Position numbers and translations under genes: made by a program
From: Salticus scenicus
Taxonomy: Eukaryota > Arthropoda > Arachnida > Araneae > Salticidae
Direction of reading: 5' to 3'
DNA: 64,000 nt
Assembly: GCA_963930645.1 (NCBI GenBank)
Contig: OZ005652.1
Location: 269,740,006-269,804,005 of the forward strand
In this document: positions 44,863-56,391 of the stretch, piece after piece
How positions within the stretch are numbered: the stretch's first letter is position 1
Layout: every line of letters starts with the position of its first letter
The notes under the pieces: generated by a model
Seen by the model: only the letters and a program-made list of their open reading frames with translations
The model's database searches: none
What the model was told of the DNA's origin: nothing

Positions 44863-45818
44863 AAAAAAAAGAAAAAAAAAAAAAAAACAATACTGCTTAA
44901 AAAGTTGACGTCATATTTAGAAGAATCTTTATATTCAATGAAATGCTAAAAATCTTAAATTGCCTCAGCTCAAGACAATTTATATGAATATTATTTCCCG
45001 CAAGATGGTGTTAATGTTCTAAATTATAATTAATTTTGTTTTCTCTTCATGTTTTCTGCAATATTGTTAATTTTCACAGTACAAGAAAAATTCTGTTAAT
45101 TTCATTTTATTCCATAAAAAAAAAAATAAAGATATATTTTAGTTACATTAATTCTTATTTAAATGTAAATTAGATTTATCAATGTTTTATGGTAGGTTAG
45201 ATTATTTGTGCTCCCTCCATAACTGCATATTGGGATATTAGAAACTTTGTGAGCGCTGATACAACTCAACACCTGATTTGCAATGTTTTGCTAATGTCTA
45301 TGAGGCTAGAATTTGTTTTAGGTTAGCAATAGTGTTCTTTTGATTTGTGTATTGTGTTTCATTATTAATTTTTTTCACTCGTGAGGTTGGAGAGTCATCT
45401 TGTTATTTTTCTTTAATAACAACTAAATTTTGAAACCTTTCATTTATATTTGCCCCTTTTGCAGATAGTCTCTTCCTAGTGATAAATCTTCTCTATTTGA
45501 ACATATTTCGAATATTTTGCCTGAATTTGTTTCAGTATTCTTTTTTTTTTTTTTTTTAAGGTATTGTTGTATGCTTTTAACTGCCATTTTTAGTTTCACT
45601 CACTCTATAATGGTCTTATTTATTGTAATAATTTTCGACAATATTTTATGAATAATAATTTGGTAAGTCAGGTTAATTTTTCAAATTAAATTAAAACTAT
45701 TACCTGTTAAACCTTTTCGTATCATTTTAAGAAATGTCACAAATAATATAATTTAGTTTTATATAATTTAATTTTGGTTATCGAGGATTTCAGGGGTATT
45801 TTAACATTTTTTATTCTA

Positions 45819-46767
45819 CTAGGGGACTCTGCCCCCTGATCGCTCCGCTCATCAACCCCCGAGGGAGGCTTCGCCTCCCCCCGACTCACTTTACTTATTA
45901 TCAAATGCAAAGTTCTGCCCGCCTAGTCGCTGCTTTCTTTCACTGAAAAGAAATATTAATAGTGCAAATTACAAAACGAAATCAGAAAATTATTATAGAA
46001 ATCCTCATATTCAATGTCAAATTGGAATATATAATATTTATATATATTTTTAATAGAAAGAAATTCATAATATCTAGACCATTTTGCATTACAGCTTTAG
46101 TATATGACCCTTATTATTTCTTCTTTACAACCTCGGATCCGGACAGTGGTATCCCTTAGACTGCAGAGCACCGACCTCGTAATTGGAAGATTGCGGGTTC
46201 TGTCCTCGATCCGGCCAAAGACCATCGTGTACACTAATGGTGGCTGGTGCACGTAAAATATGACTTGGCCACCATATCCTCCATATTCCCATCAAAATCT
46301 CCCGCGACTAAAGCGGGGGAGCCATCCCCTTCATGTAGGACCAAAACTGTGGTTGCTCGTCTCCGGAACATCCGTAGGGCTGCATCCCAGAACTTCACCA
46401 ATTATCCAAAGCGCAGTAATGGTGCGGTGTCAAACATAAGCTGCTTAGATATCTACCTACCTACAACCATGGATCATATGTTAATTTTCCCGTGCAAAAT
46501 GACTTCATGACAGAAGAACAACGTCACTGGGAGAAACTTTTTTCAAAATGACAAATAGAGTACCTTCATACACTTGTCGTTTTTAGTTAATAACTTTTTT
46601 AATAAAAATGATAGAAATTTCTAAGCCGCTGAAATGTATTCCTTGGAGCATTCGTAACGCATTGATACCTCTGATGACGTGAAGGACCCTGCCCTCCGCT
46701 AGAAGATGCTGTCGCAGACAAAAAAAATTGACGCCAGTGATAGGAACTTTATTTTAATATATAGAGA
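45819..46767 (-). mobile_element. Helitron-like element, unit 2
   Basis: Same ends as in unit 1: minus-strand start TCTCTATATATTAAA and CTAG|T at 45819-45822 after a GC hairpin. The tail region reads CCCCCGAGGGAGGCTTCGCC (plus strand). Confidence 0.55.
46148..46510 (+). repeat. tRNA-Thr-like SINE, unit 2
   Basis: The head GGTATCCCTTAGACTGCAGA is followed by GCACCGACCTCGTAATTGGA and AGATTGCGGGTTCTGTCC. A CCGA/TTGG stem closes a loop with CGT, as in tRNA-Thr (CGU). The T-loop is damaged (GGTTCTGTCC). The body ends with 'cccagaacttcaccaattatcc'. Confidence 0.6.
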
Positions 46768-47141
46768 AATATTTACTACTTTGTTACAACATACATATAT
46801 AAATCTTTTTTTTTTTTTTTTAAGTGTTTTTTAGTTACTAAAACGCACAAATTAAAAATTTAAATAAATAATAATAAAAAAAAATGAAAAATACTGGAAC
46901 TTTTTTATTGGGGAGTCCTAAAAAGCCCAAAGTAAAAATTTATTCATGCGGACACATGTTGTAAAAAATAAAAGATTAAACACTGAAAAAAATTAATGGA
47001 AAAATATAGATATTTCGTATTTCCAGGAGATGAAAAAAAAAATAATAACATTCTAAATATTTTAAGAAGCATTCGAGAACAATATTCTTTTTGTATTTGT
47101 TAGATTTTTCCAGCATGTTCTTGACTTATCTTGACTGTTCT

Positions 47142-47206
47142 TTGGCTTTTGGTTAGAGCGTCACACTCATAGCGCGATGGTCTTGGGTTCAATCCTCGAA
47201 GGCGAA
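47142..47206 (+). pseudogene. tRNA-like sequence in unit 3
   Basis: Identical by eye to the unit 1 copy over the arms and B-box. Confidence 0.55.
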
Positions 47207-47286
47207 TGTGTTACTTTTTTTACATATAATTGAAAGAAAAGATATTTATTGATAAAAGAGAATCTCTCGTTGTCTACACAACATCC

Positions 47287-47322
<36 letters not shown>

Positions 47323-48441
47323 TAAATAAAAAGCACAAAATAAAAATTTAAGTAAAAAAGAAAAAAATAAAACATTTTTGAACTTTAGAAACTTTTTGTT
47401 TTGGAGCCCTAAAAAGCTTAAAACAAAAATTTATTCTATCAAAGACATTCTATAAAGAATTGGAAGTTTCAGCACTAAGGAAATTTTAGAGAAAAATATA
47501 GAATTTCACTTTTGCAAGAAATGAAAATTTTTAAAATTTTTAAATGATTTAAAAGTCTTTCGAGACCAATATTCTTATTTATTAGTTTCTGTATGGTTAT
47601 ACGTTAAGTCACAAATTTCAAAGTTCTCGAAAATTTTTTTAATTATCTTGATTATTTATAAATTTTGACCTCTTGCAAAAGTGAAATATCTGTATTTTTC
47701 TCTAAAATTTACTTAGTGTTGAAACTTCCATTTCTTTATAGCATGTCTTTGCCAGAATTAATTTTTGTTTTATGCTTTTTAAGGCTCCACAATAAAAAGC
47801 TTCTAATGTTACATTTTTTTTTTTTTTTAAATTCGGTTTATTCGGTTTTTTATTTGTTTATTCGGTCAATTTATTTAAAAAATTCATATTCGAAATTTGA
47901 AAAAATCTCCATGTGTTACACACCTGAGAAGGACCAAAGTACCCTTCTGCTAAGTTTTGCAGCTCTGTGATCAGTAGCGTGTGCACCAGACAACACAGTT
48001 ACACAGACAGATAATTCTCTTTATTTATATAGATTGTAAATATTTTCTGAGAAAAAAATATAAATAGCTAGAATAAGATGATATATCATAGAAATGAATT
48101 TGACTGTCAAAATCCTAACATTTTTTTTTTTCAAGTGCTTTTTCAAACGAAAGTGACGCCACAAAATTTAATTATTGAAATGATAAAACATTTCTTCTTC
48201 TACTTCTTCTTCTTTTTTTTTTTTTAAATCTTTAAAATATTTGAATGACATTCCTCTCTCTCTATATATATATGTATATACATAATTAATGTTTATTTTT
48301 AAGTAATGTAATAATGTTCAACATTTAAACTTACGACTACTATAAATTTTCGTTTAAAATACTTTTCTGTAACAATTAAATCTTACATAAAGTCTATAAG
48401 CGAACATTTATTGAAATTCTTTTTTTTTTTTTTTTTTTTTT

Positions 48442-48982
48442 GCTGATACAATCCGCTTTTGTAATGATCGATAGATGGCGCTTTTTCAGTTTTTGTTGTT
48501 AGTAAATATTATTGCCACGTGTACGTATTATTGTTCTTTTTGTTATTCTACTTAATATCCGTACTATAATTTCTCCCCCATTACATCATGGAAAATTGAT
48601 TGCTTTTGGAAAAAAATATTTCAGTTTATTCAAAGTTCGATCGGAAATAGATTTTTAACTGAATTTGAACAAACATTAGTTTCAAATCATCTGATTAATT
48701 CTTTACTTCCATTAGCCGAAGCAACTGAAATTTTAAATTTGCCATTTGGAAATAAATGGAAGCTTAATTCTGGATTTCTTGGTCCTTTGGAGTTACACTG
48801 TAGCACACAACAGTATGTGTTATCTTTCTTACCGGATTTATTCATTTTTATTCATGATAAATATGTGAAACTAAACATCGGCAGCAATGGCGGCTGGATG
48901 GAAGCCGAATTAAAGCATGTTTATTGTAATTTCACCTTAGCCCACCAGAGGGCGAGCATTTCATTACAATAGCGGATTGACG
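48442..48982 (+). repeat. Inverted-repeat element with open frame, unit 3
   Basis: Same arms (left with one change, CCGCTTTTGTAATGA). The frame ends at the TAG shared with unit 2 and has LPFGNKW where units 1 and 2 have LSFGNKW. Confidence 0.6.
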
Positions 48983-49937
48983 TAAAAAAAAAAAAAAAAA
49001 AAAAAAAAGCCAATACTGCTTAAAAAGTTGACGTCATATTTAGAAGAAACTTTATATTCAATGAAATGCTAAGAATCTTAAATTGCCTCAGCTCAAGACA
49101 ATTTATATGAATATTATTTCCCGCAAGATGGTGTTAATGTTCTAAATTATAATTAATTTTCTTTTCTCTTCATGTTTTCTGCAATATTGTTAATTTTCAC
49201 AGTACAAGAAAAATTCTGTTAATTTCATTTTATTCCATAAAAAAAAAAGAAAGATATATTTTAGTTACATTAATTCTTATTTAAATGTAAATTAGATTTA
49301 TCAATGTTTTATGGTAGGTTAGATTATTTGTGCTCCCTCCATAACTGCATATTGGGATATTAGAAACTATGTGAGCGCTGATACAACTCAACTCCTGATT
49401 TGCAATGTTTTGCTAATGTCTATGAGGCTAGAATTTGTTTTAGGTTAGCAATAGTGTTCTTTAGATTTGTGTATTGTGTTTCATTATTAATTTTTTTCAC
49501 TCGTGAGGTTGGAGAGTCATCTTGTTATTTTTCTTTAATAACAACTAAATTTTGAAACCTTTCATTTATATTTGCCCATTTTGCAGATAGTCTCTTCCTA
49601 GTGATAAATCTTCTCTATTTGAACATATTTCGAATATTTTGCCTGAATTTGTTTCAGTATTCATTTTTTTTTTTAAAGGTATTGTTGTATGCTTTTAACA
49701 GCTATTTTTAGTTTCACTCACTCTATAATGGTCTTATTTATTGTAATAATTTTCGACAATATTTTATGAATAATGTTTTGGTAAGTCAGGTTAATTTTTC
49801 AAATTAAATTAAAACTATTACCTGTTAAACCTTTTCGTATCATTTTAAAAAAATGTCACAAATAATATAATTTAGTTTTATATAATTTAATTTTGGTTAT
49901 CGAGGATTTCAGGAGTATTTTAACATTTTTTATTCTA

Positions 49938-50885
49938 CTAGGGGACTCTGCCCCCTGCTCGCTCCGCTCATCAACCCCCGAGGGAGGCTTCGCCTCCCCC
50001 CGACTCACTTTACTTATTATCAAATGCAAAGTTCTGCCCGCCTAGTCGCTGCTTTCTTTCACTGAAAAGAAATATTAATAGTGCAAATTACAAAACGAAA
50101 TCAGAAAATTATTATAGAAATCCTGATATTCAATGTCAAATTGGAATATATAATATTTATATATATTTTTAATAGAAAGAAATTCATAATATCTAGACCA
50201 TTTTGCATTACAGCTTTAGTATATGACCCTTATTATTTCTTCTTTACAACCTCGGATCCGGACCGTGGTATCCCTTATTCTGCAGAGCACCGAGCTCGTA
50301 ATTGGAAGATTGCGGGTTCTGTCCTCGATCCGGCCAAAGACCATCGTGTACACTAATGGTGGCTGGTGCACGTAAAATATGACTTGGCCACCATATCCTC
50401 CATATTCCCATCAAAATCTCCCGCGACCAAAGCGGGGGAGCCATCCCCTTCATGTAGGACCAAAACTGTGGTGGCTCGTCTCCGGAACATCCGTAGGGCT
50501 GCATCCCAGAACTTCACCAATTATCCAAAGCGCAGTAATGGTGCGGCGTCAAACATAAGCTGCTTAGATATCTACCTACCTACAACCATGGATCATATGT
50601 TAATTTTCCCGTGTAAAATGACTTCATGACGGAAGAACAACGTCACTGGGAGAAACTTTTTTCAAAATGACAAATAGAGTACCTTCATAAACTTGTCGTT
50701 TTTAGTTAATAACTTTTTTAATAAAAATGATAGAAATTTCTAAGCCGCTGAAATGTATTCCTTGGAGCATTCGGAACACATTGATACCTCTGATGACGCG
50801 AAGGACCCTGCCCTCCGCTAGAAGATGCTGTCGCAGACAAAAAAATTTGACGCCAGTGACAGGAACCTTTTTTTATATATCGAGA
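49938..50885 (-). mobile_element. Helitron-like element, unit 3
   Basis: Minus-strand start TCTCGATATATAAAAA and CTAG|T end at 49938-49941. Otherwise as units 1 and 2. Confidence 0.55.
50267..50630 (+). repeat. tRNA-Thr-like SINE, unit 3
   Basis: Head with GAGCTCGTAATTGGAAGATT and GCGGGTTCTGTCC, then the same body as units 1 and 2. The frames on both strands here (MQPYGCSGDEPP..., MHVKYDLATISS...) recur with the repeat and are not genes. Confidence 0.6.
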
Positions 50886-50940
50886 AATATTTACTACTGT
50901 GTTGCAACATACATACATATATAGATATATATATATATAT

Positions 50941-51690
50941 CTTTTGGTGTTTTGATTAAAATAGCTTACCAAGAACAGACAACCAGCATTTCTCTGCTCA
51001 ATGCTTTAGGGACAGCTCTTGAAGAAGTCCTATCGAATTTTGAGCTTCTTATTTAAAATTCAATCTTATTATTATGCTTTGGACCGAAAACCTTTTGCTA
51101 ATATCAACTTAAAAGGTTCATTTCATTAATGTAACATCGATTATTTGTCCTTATAATACAATCCCTTTACAATTCCTTCTTTTCTACAGCATTACATTGC
51201 ACAATACTTTTTTATATTTTCTACAGGTAATGTAATCTAATAAATTTCAAAATTAAAATTAGTAAAATTATTAATCTTCTAAAAATAAAATCAATTTAAG
51301 TTAACTGGTTACTTTGTTGGCTTATGTGTTTCTGTAGTGATTTATTTGACTGTCTATTCTTCGTTCTCATTCTTTTATTTTTAATAATATAAATTATAAT
51401 ATATATATATACATATATACATATGTGTGTGTGTGTGTGTGTGCATAATTTTGATAACACTTTTTCTTATAACTAAGCATATTTACTTGAAGTGAAATCA
51501 ACTAAATCGATTGAACACAAACAAATATTTGATAACTATATACGTGTAAATTTTATTTGGATAATAAATTATAAAAAAAAATCAGGATTGTTTCAGATAT
51601 TTTTAAAATAAGTTTCAACTAGCTTGAACCCTACGATATTTCACTTAAAAAAACAAATTCGGAAAAAAAAAAAAAACGTGCTGCAAAATC
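50941..51690. other. AT-rich intergenic DNA
   Basis: TA and GT microsatellites at about 51398-51442. No gene is seen. Confidence 0.4.
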
Positions 51691-52060
51691 AACTTTCCTC
51701 CACCAGTGAGCGCAATATGTTGTATACGAACATCACCAATAGCCTTGAATATCCAAGACCTTTCAAATAAGGTGTCACATGGTGGTGCCAACTGAAAAAT
51801 CCTTTAGTTGCACTTTCCACCGCCAGGGGGCTCAGTGTAATCTGTACGAACATCATCAACGGTCAGGAAATACCAAGACCTTTAAAATAAGGTGTAACAC
51901 GATAGGGCCTACTACAAAATAACCTAGTTCCATTTTCACCACCAGGGGGCGCACTATATTGTATACAAACATCCCCAATCAACGTGAAATTTCAAAACCT
52001 TTAAAATGAGGTGCTGCATGTGTGGGTCTAGAACGGAATTTTCTCTCGAACTAATTTCGC
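51691..52060. repeat. ~120-bp tandem repeat, three copies
   Basis: Three monomers contain 'caccagtgagcgcaatat', 'caccgccagggggctcagtg' and 'accaccagggggcgcactat' near 51699, 51817 and 51939. Each is followed by '(t)gtacgaacatc...', 'caagaccttt(a/c)aaataaggtg' and a 'gcc(a)act/gcctact' block. Confidence 0.85.
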
Positions 52061-52064
52061 CCCT

Positions 52065-52385
52065 TTGCCCTGCCCCACCGGGGGAGAACCGTTCGACTTT
52101 TTTTTATTTTTCTCTTTTGATGGCTCATCTACTGTCCGAGACCATTTTTTGACACCTCAACCAAATTTTAGACTTAGCCGTTCTCTCAATTTAGTTGATA
52201 CATACAAAAGCATGTTTCATGACCCCCCCCCCTCCCAGGGGGGAGCCGTTCGACTTTTTTCATTTTTCTCTTTTGATGGCTTATCTACAAACCGAGACCT
52301 TTTTCCAGACACTTCAACCAAATTTTTACACCTAGCCGTTCTCTCAATTTAGTTCACACAAGCAAAAACATGTTTCACAATATAT
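52065..52385. repeat. ~158-bp tandem repeat, two copies
   Basis: CCGTTCGACTTTTTT recurs near 52089 and 52247 and TAGCCGTTCTCTCAATTTAG near 52176 and 52333. Each copy is preceded by a GC-rich CCC...GGGGGAG block. The 95-codon frame across it comes from the repeat. Confidence 0.85.
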
Positions 52386-53799
52386 AGATGAAAGAAACTG
52401 CAATTAAGAATTATTTAAGAATCAATGACAGTTGAAAGCGTCCTTTATTAAGAATTTTTAGAAAATGAATAAAACGCGAAAAATTCTAAATCATTGAATA
52501 AAGCTTAAGGAAATTATTAATTTAATTGCTTATAAACTTATCTTTTTATGTACCCTGTACAGAAATTCCCTCGTGATTTCAATTTGTATCTCCTATTTTC
52601 AACCTTTCTCTTCTCGAAGTCTCTCCACCTACGTATTTTCTTTTTATTCAGCTTTATTTTATTTTACTTCCTAATGTAAAACACTTTCAAAAGTTTAAAA
52701 ATATTCAAGGATTTCTCTCAATATTTATTCTCTTTTACTGTATCTATTCTTAGATTTTTCAAAATCGAAAGTAAATAGTCTTGACTTCAAAAGCGCTAGT
52801 AAATGATACAAGTTTATCTGTAAAGACATTTTTAAAAGACTAAAAGTGTTACTTAGAAAACAATTTCATTTACTTCGTTTCCAATTGAAATATTATGTTA
52901 AGTATAGCGTTCTTTATACATAATGATATGATTTTAATAACTTCTTCTTTTATTTAAATACAGCAATGAAAATAAATATTTTATATGATTTCTGTCTATC
53001 CACATTTTTTTTTTTTTTTTTTTTAACGTGCGATAGGAGTTTTTAAAATAGTATATGTTTTCCATTCTCATTGGCTAATAATTATGATGGTTTCCTTTTT
53101 TTAATTGGATTCACTTTTCCACATTAAAACATTTTGCTGGCAATTGACTTTTATCCCCCTATTTATTAAAAAATTGGCTTTTTACATAAATTCTAAATAC
53201 AGAACAAATTATGAAATGAAATAACTGGAGATGTCATAAATTGCTAAAAGCAGTACCTGTTTCTCCTCTTCGACTATCTTTTATAATAAAATTTCGGAAA
53301 AATACACTAACTAACCGAAAATTCTCCATTAATTATTACTTTATTAAGATTTTACGAAAAACAAAATCGATTCATAAATTAGATTCCGCATTCAATTTTA
53401 ATTATTTAATTGGCGAAAATTGTGTTCGACGCTTTGATATTCAATGGGTGGTTGGTAGATATCATACAATCATTATTTATGGCATAAGGTAAACACATAA
53501 AAATATACAAAAACAGTTATAGAAGAGCATTCATATAACGTTTTCTAGATCTGTTATAACAATTGCAACGAAAACAATCAAACTTACAAGATTGTATATT
53601 CTTATAACTATGAACTGTTTTTCAATCTTTGTAATCATTTATAGCACGTATCTGTATGTATGTGTGCAACATTGTATGGATATTACTAAACACACAGGAA
53701 AAAAAAAATAATAATAACTGAAGAGAGACTGCTAATATTCTTTTAATACTGTTTTCCATCTTTTAGGTATAACCTATACTATTAAGTAAGCAATATTTG

Positions 53800-53840
<41 letters not shown>

Positions 53841-53849
53841 ATTTCACTG
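52386..53849. other. AT-rich intergenic DNA
   Basis: No gene is recognised. An 83-codon frame at 53241-53492 is not purely low-complexity (GENCVRRFDIQWVVGRYHT) but has no recognisable domain. A T-run lies at 53007-53024 and a TA repeat at 53804-53832. Confidence 0.35.
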
Positions 53850-53949
53850 TTCTCGAAAACGGTAGTTCGGACAGACATGTGATTTAACACGAAGGTGCCC
53901 TCCGTAGGGTCATTGTGCACATCGAAGTCATATTTTCGAATTTTTGATT

Positions 53950-53992
<43 letters not shown>

Positions 53993-54443
53993 TATTAATA
54001 GAAATAGGAATATAAAACTTCCCATTTCTATAATGACGCAGAATGTAGAACCTTAGGAGAGATTTGATAGGTGTATTTCATTTTCATTGATTTGAGTGTA
54101 TTTTACATTGAACTACAGCTACGTTATGAGGAATTACGAGAGATTTGATCGGTTTATTTGATTTTCATTGGTTTGAGCGTATTTTACGTTGCACTAGAGC
54201 TACGTTATGAAGAATTACGAGAGATTTGATTGGTTTATTTGATTTTTATTGATTTGAGCGTATTTTACGTTGAACTAGAGGTACGTGTAGATTTTATTTA
54301 AAAATATTTGAATTTTTAATATTTTAATATTATGCGACTTTTACAGATAACAAATTACGATTGGCGCCGCAGTCGCCCTAGAGCATGTCTTTTGGTAAAA
54401 ATTTTCATGGGTCTCTGACCAGCTAGCTGGTGAAGCCAGCTAG
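53850..54443 (+). mobile_element. Helitron-like fragment ending in hairpin and CTAG
   Basis: The 3' end has the hairpin CTAGCTGG-TGAAG-CCAGCTAG (54423-54443), whose last four bases are CTAG, followed by T. Inside are an 81-bp tandem repeat and a GC-richer block 'gttctcgaaaacggtagttcggacagacatgtg' near 53852. The 5' end was not found, so the start is arbitrary. Minisatellites inside non-autonomous Helitron relatives are known, but this is a weak candidate. Confidence 0.3.
54090..54295. repeat. 81-bp tandem repeat, about 2.5-3 copies
   Basis: ATTTTACATTGAACT and its variants recur near 54100, 54181 and 54262. Monomers share 'gctacgttatga(g/a)gaattacgagagatttgat' and 'ggtttatttgatttt(c/t)attg'. 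Confidence 0.88.
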
Positions 54444-54648
54444 TAAACTTTTAAATTAGCTAAGATTATCTTTTTACATCAGATGTTATAATTAAATAAT
54501 TCTTAATGTAAACATGTAATTTACCTTTTTTTGTCCCTTGAAAACTTGTCTGAACACTTTATTATCATCAATGACGCAACAACAAAAATAAAAAAAAGAA
54601 AATGTAGGTCACTTTCCAGGTCATAAATTTTAAAAGTTAATAAACAAA

Positions 54649-54693
<45 letters not shown>

Positions 54694-55256
54694 AAAGCAT
54701 GAGGTCTGAAGTGATTCATTCAATAAGAAAATAAAACAGAAAATAATTTATTTCAGGAATTAAAGAATAAGGAAAAAAATCATAAAAGACGTTTCAGCAC
54801 GTCTAAATTTACCTTTACGCATTATTTACTTATTTTAAAAAAACTTCCCCGAGCAAACATTGCATTACTCAGAAATACTACAATCTAGTAGTCAAAGAAA
54901 TTCAGAAATCGGTCCCTAAGCAGAAAATGTCAGTATTTTAAACTTACAAGCCCCTTTCAATTGAAATTACGAAGTATCTTCATGTTCATAGAATGTATGA
55001 AAGTTGAAGGCAGGTCTGATTACCGAAAAGGTTTGGAAAAAACAAGCTTCCCGTCTAAAATTCAAGAGGGGTCCTAAAAAGGCTTAAAGCAAAGTTGTTT
55101 GGTTGTGTTGGTTTTTAACATCGGACTAATATTGCACTGGGTAATTTGAAAGCCAGGTCTTGAATGCCTAGTTTCAGACATTTATTCTGAGAAAGTTCGC
55201 TAAATGCAAAAGAATGTAAACACTATTTCGGAAAAGTAATATTTCTTAAACGAGAA
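54444..55256. other. Intergenic DNA before the BEL/Pao element
   Basis: A long A-run (about 54653-54690) and otherwise featureless DNA. Confidence 0.4.
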
Positions 55257-55261
55257 ATGTG

Positions 55262-55496
55262 TTTTACGTTATTCCTTTTTTAATAAAGAATATCTATTAT
55301 GCTATCAGCATATCAAAGGACTGTAAATGCAAACTCAGAAAAAAAGGTTTATTCAAAAGGGAAAAACATCACAGAATTCAAACTTTTTGCATCGGACAAT
55401 TTTTTACATTCGAACACAAAAACTAAAAACAAAAAAACCTCTGTTGCCACTCAAAAGTAAATAAATGAAATTGTAAAAAGCACCATGGCCTTGACA
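55262..55496 (-). repeat. 3' LTR of the BEL/Pao element
   Basis: 235 bp, TGTCAAGG at its 5' end on the minus strand. No difference from the 5' LTR was seen by eye. ATGTG flanks it on the outside. Confidence 0.95.
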
Positions 55497-55645
55497 TCCT
55501 CCCACCTTAAGTTGGCGGAAGGCAACTTAACTAACCAAAACAAATAATAAAATGAAAATTTCAAAATACAATAAGACAACACATTTCTACTTGATATTTC
55601 AAGGACTTTCACAACAATTTTAAAGTTCAGAAGATAAATAAAGTT

Positions 55646-56391
55646 TTATAAGTCCAATTTTAGAGGAGGTTTAACCACTCTCCCACTTCTAGTTTTTAAA
55701 GTAACAGATGCTGTCTCATTGTTTTGAGTTCTACAAAAACCTTCATTGTTCACAATTTTATGTTTTTTATTGCTGCATTTATCATTTTCAGTTTGATTCA
55801 AAAAACAAATTGTAGGCAAGCTATTGGACGTTGGGCTCGTTTTTCTTCTTTCTTTTAGAATAGCTTGTTCATCGAAAATGGGTTTGGTGACAGGCCATTT
55901 ATCTTTAGTTTCTCGAAGCCAAGTAGGTTCCTCCCACCATTTACTGTCTGAGAGTTGTTGGGCAGAGCACCCCCTTGAAGGCAAGTCGGCTGGATTTTGA
56001 GCTCCAGGAAGATGTTTCCAAAGGGTAGAATCAGTTAATTTTCTGATCTCTCGTATTCTATTATTGACAAAAACAGCCCAATTTTCTTCACGCTGAATCC
56101 AGCTCAATACAGTAGTTGAATCTGTCCAGAAATGTTGTTCAACTGGAGTGCACTGAGTACGGATTTACATAATCGAGCTCCCACCGTTGCAGCTAGTAAT
56201 TCGAGACGAGGAATAGTGATGGGTTTAACTGGGGCAACCCTTGATTTCGCTGCCAAAAGAGTTACATAGACATCAGCATGTTCGATGCGAATGAAAACAG
56301 CTGCTGCGTAAGGAAATTGACTAGCATCGCAAAACGTATGAATGCTAATGCTATATTGACTTGTTACATCAGGAAAAAAAACAACGAACAA
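55646..56391 (-). pseudogene. Pao RNase H region and polyprotein C-terminus, integrase missing
   Basis: The first part (56391-56104) has SISIHTFCDASQFPYAAAVF with the RNase H Asp and the Pao signature IPRLELLAATVGARL. A frameshift near 56140 follows, and the correct frame then has FWTDSTTVLSWIQ and continues in 56107-55646 with HLPGAQNPADLPSRGCSA and WWEEPTWL. After that the text goes through a Lys/Ser/Asn-rich stretch directly to TRSGRVVKPPLKLDL and TAA. In intact Pao elements the zinc-binding and DDE integrase domains lie between those two points; here none of their motifs is present. The deletion keeps the reading frame end. Confidence 0.88.

Larger units (their letters stand above)
42669..46807 (+). 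repeat. 4.1-kb tandem repeat, unit 2
   Basis: Same order of parts as unit 1: tRNA-like (43002-43066), self-complementary block, inverted-repeat element (44321-44862), Helitron-like element (45819-46767). The short frames across 43524-43769 and 46247-46510 recur in the other units and follow repeat structure, not protein families. Confidence 0.92.
46808..50940 (+). repeat. 4.1-kb tandem repeat, unit 3
   Basis: Third copy with the same parts: tRNA-like (47142-47206), self-complementary block, inverted-repeat element (48442-48982), Helitron-like element (49938-50885). It ends in a TA microsatellite (50920-50940) and then unique DNA, while units 1 and 2 run through a T-run into the next unit. 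Confidence 0.92.

Noticed and set aside
53241..53492. 83-codon frame as a host gene
   Set aside because: No recognisable domain, no start context, AT-rich surroundings; left as unexplained.
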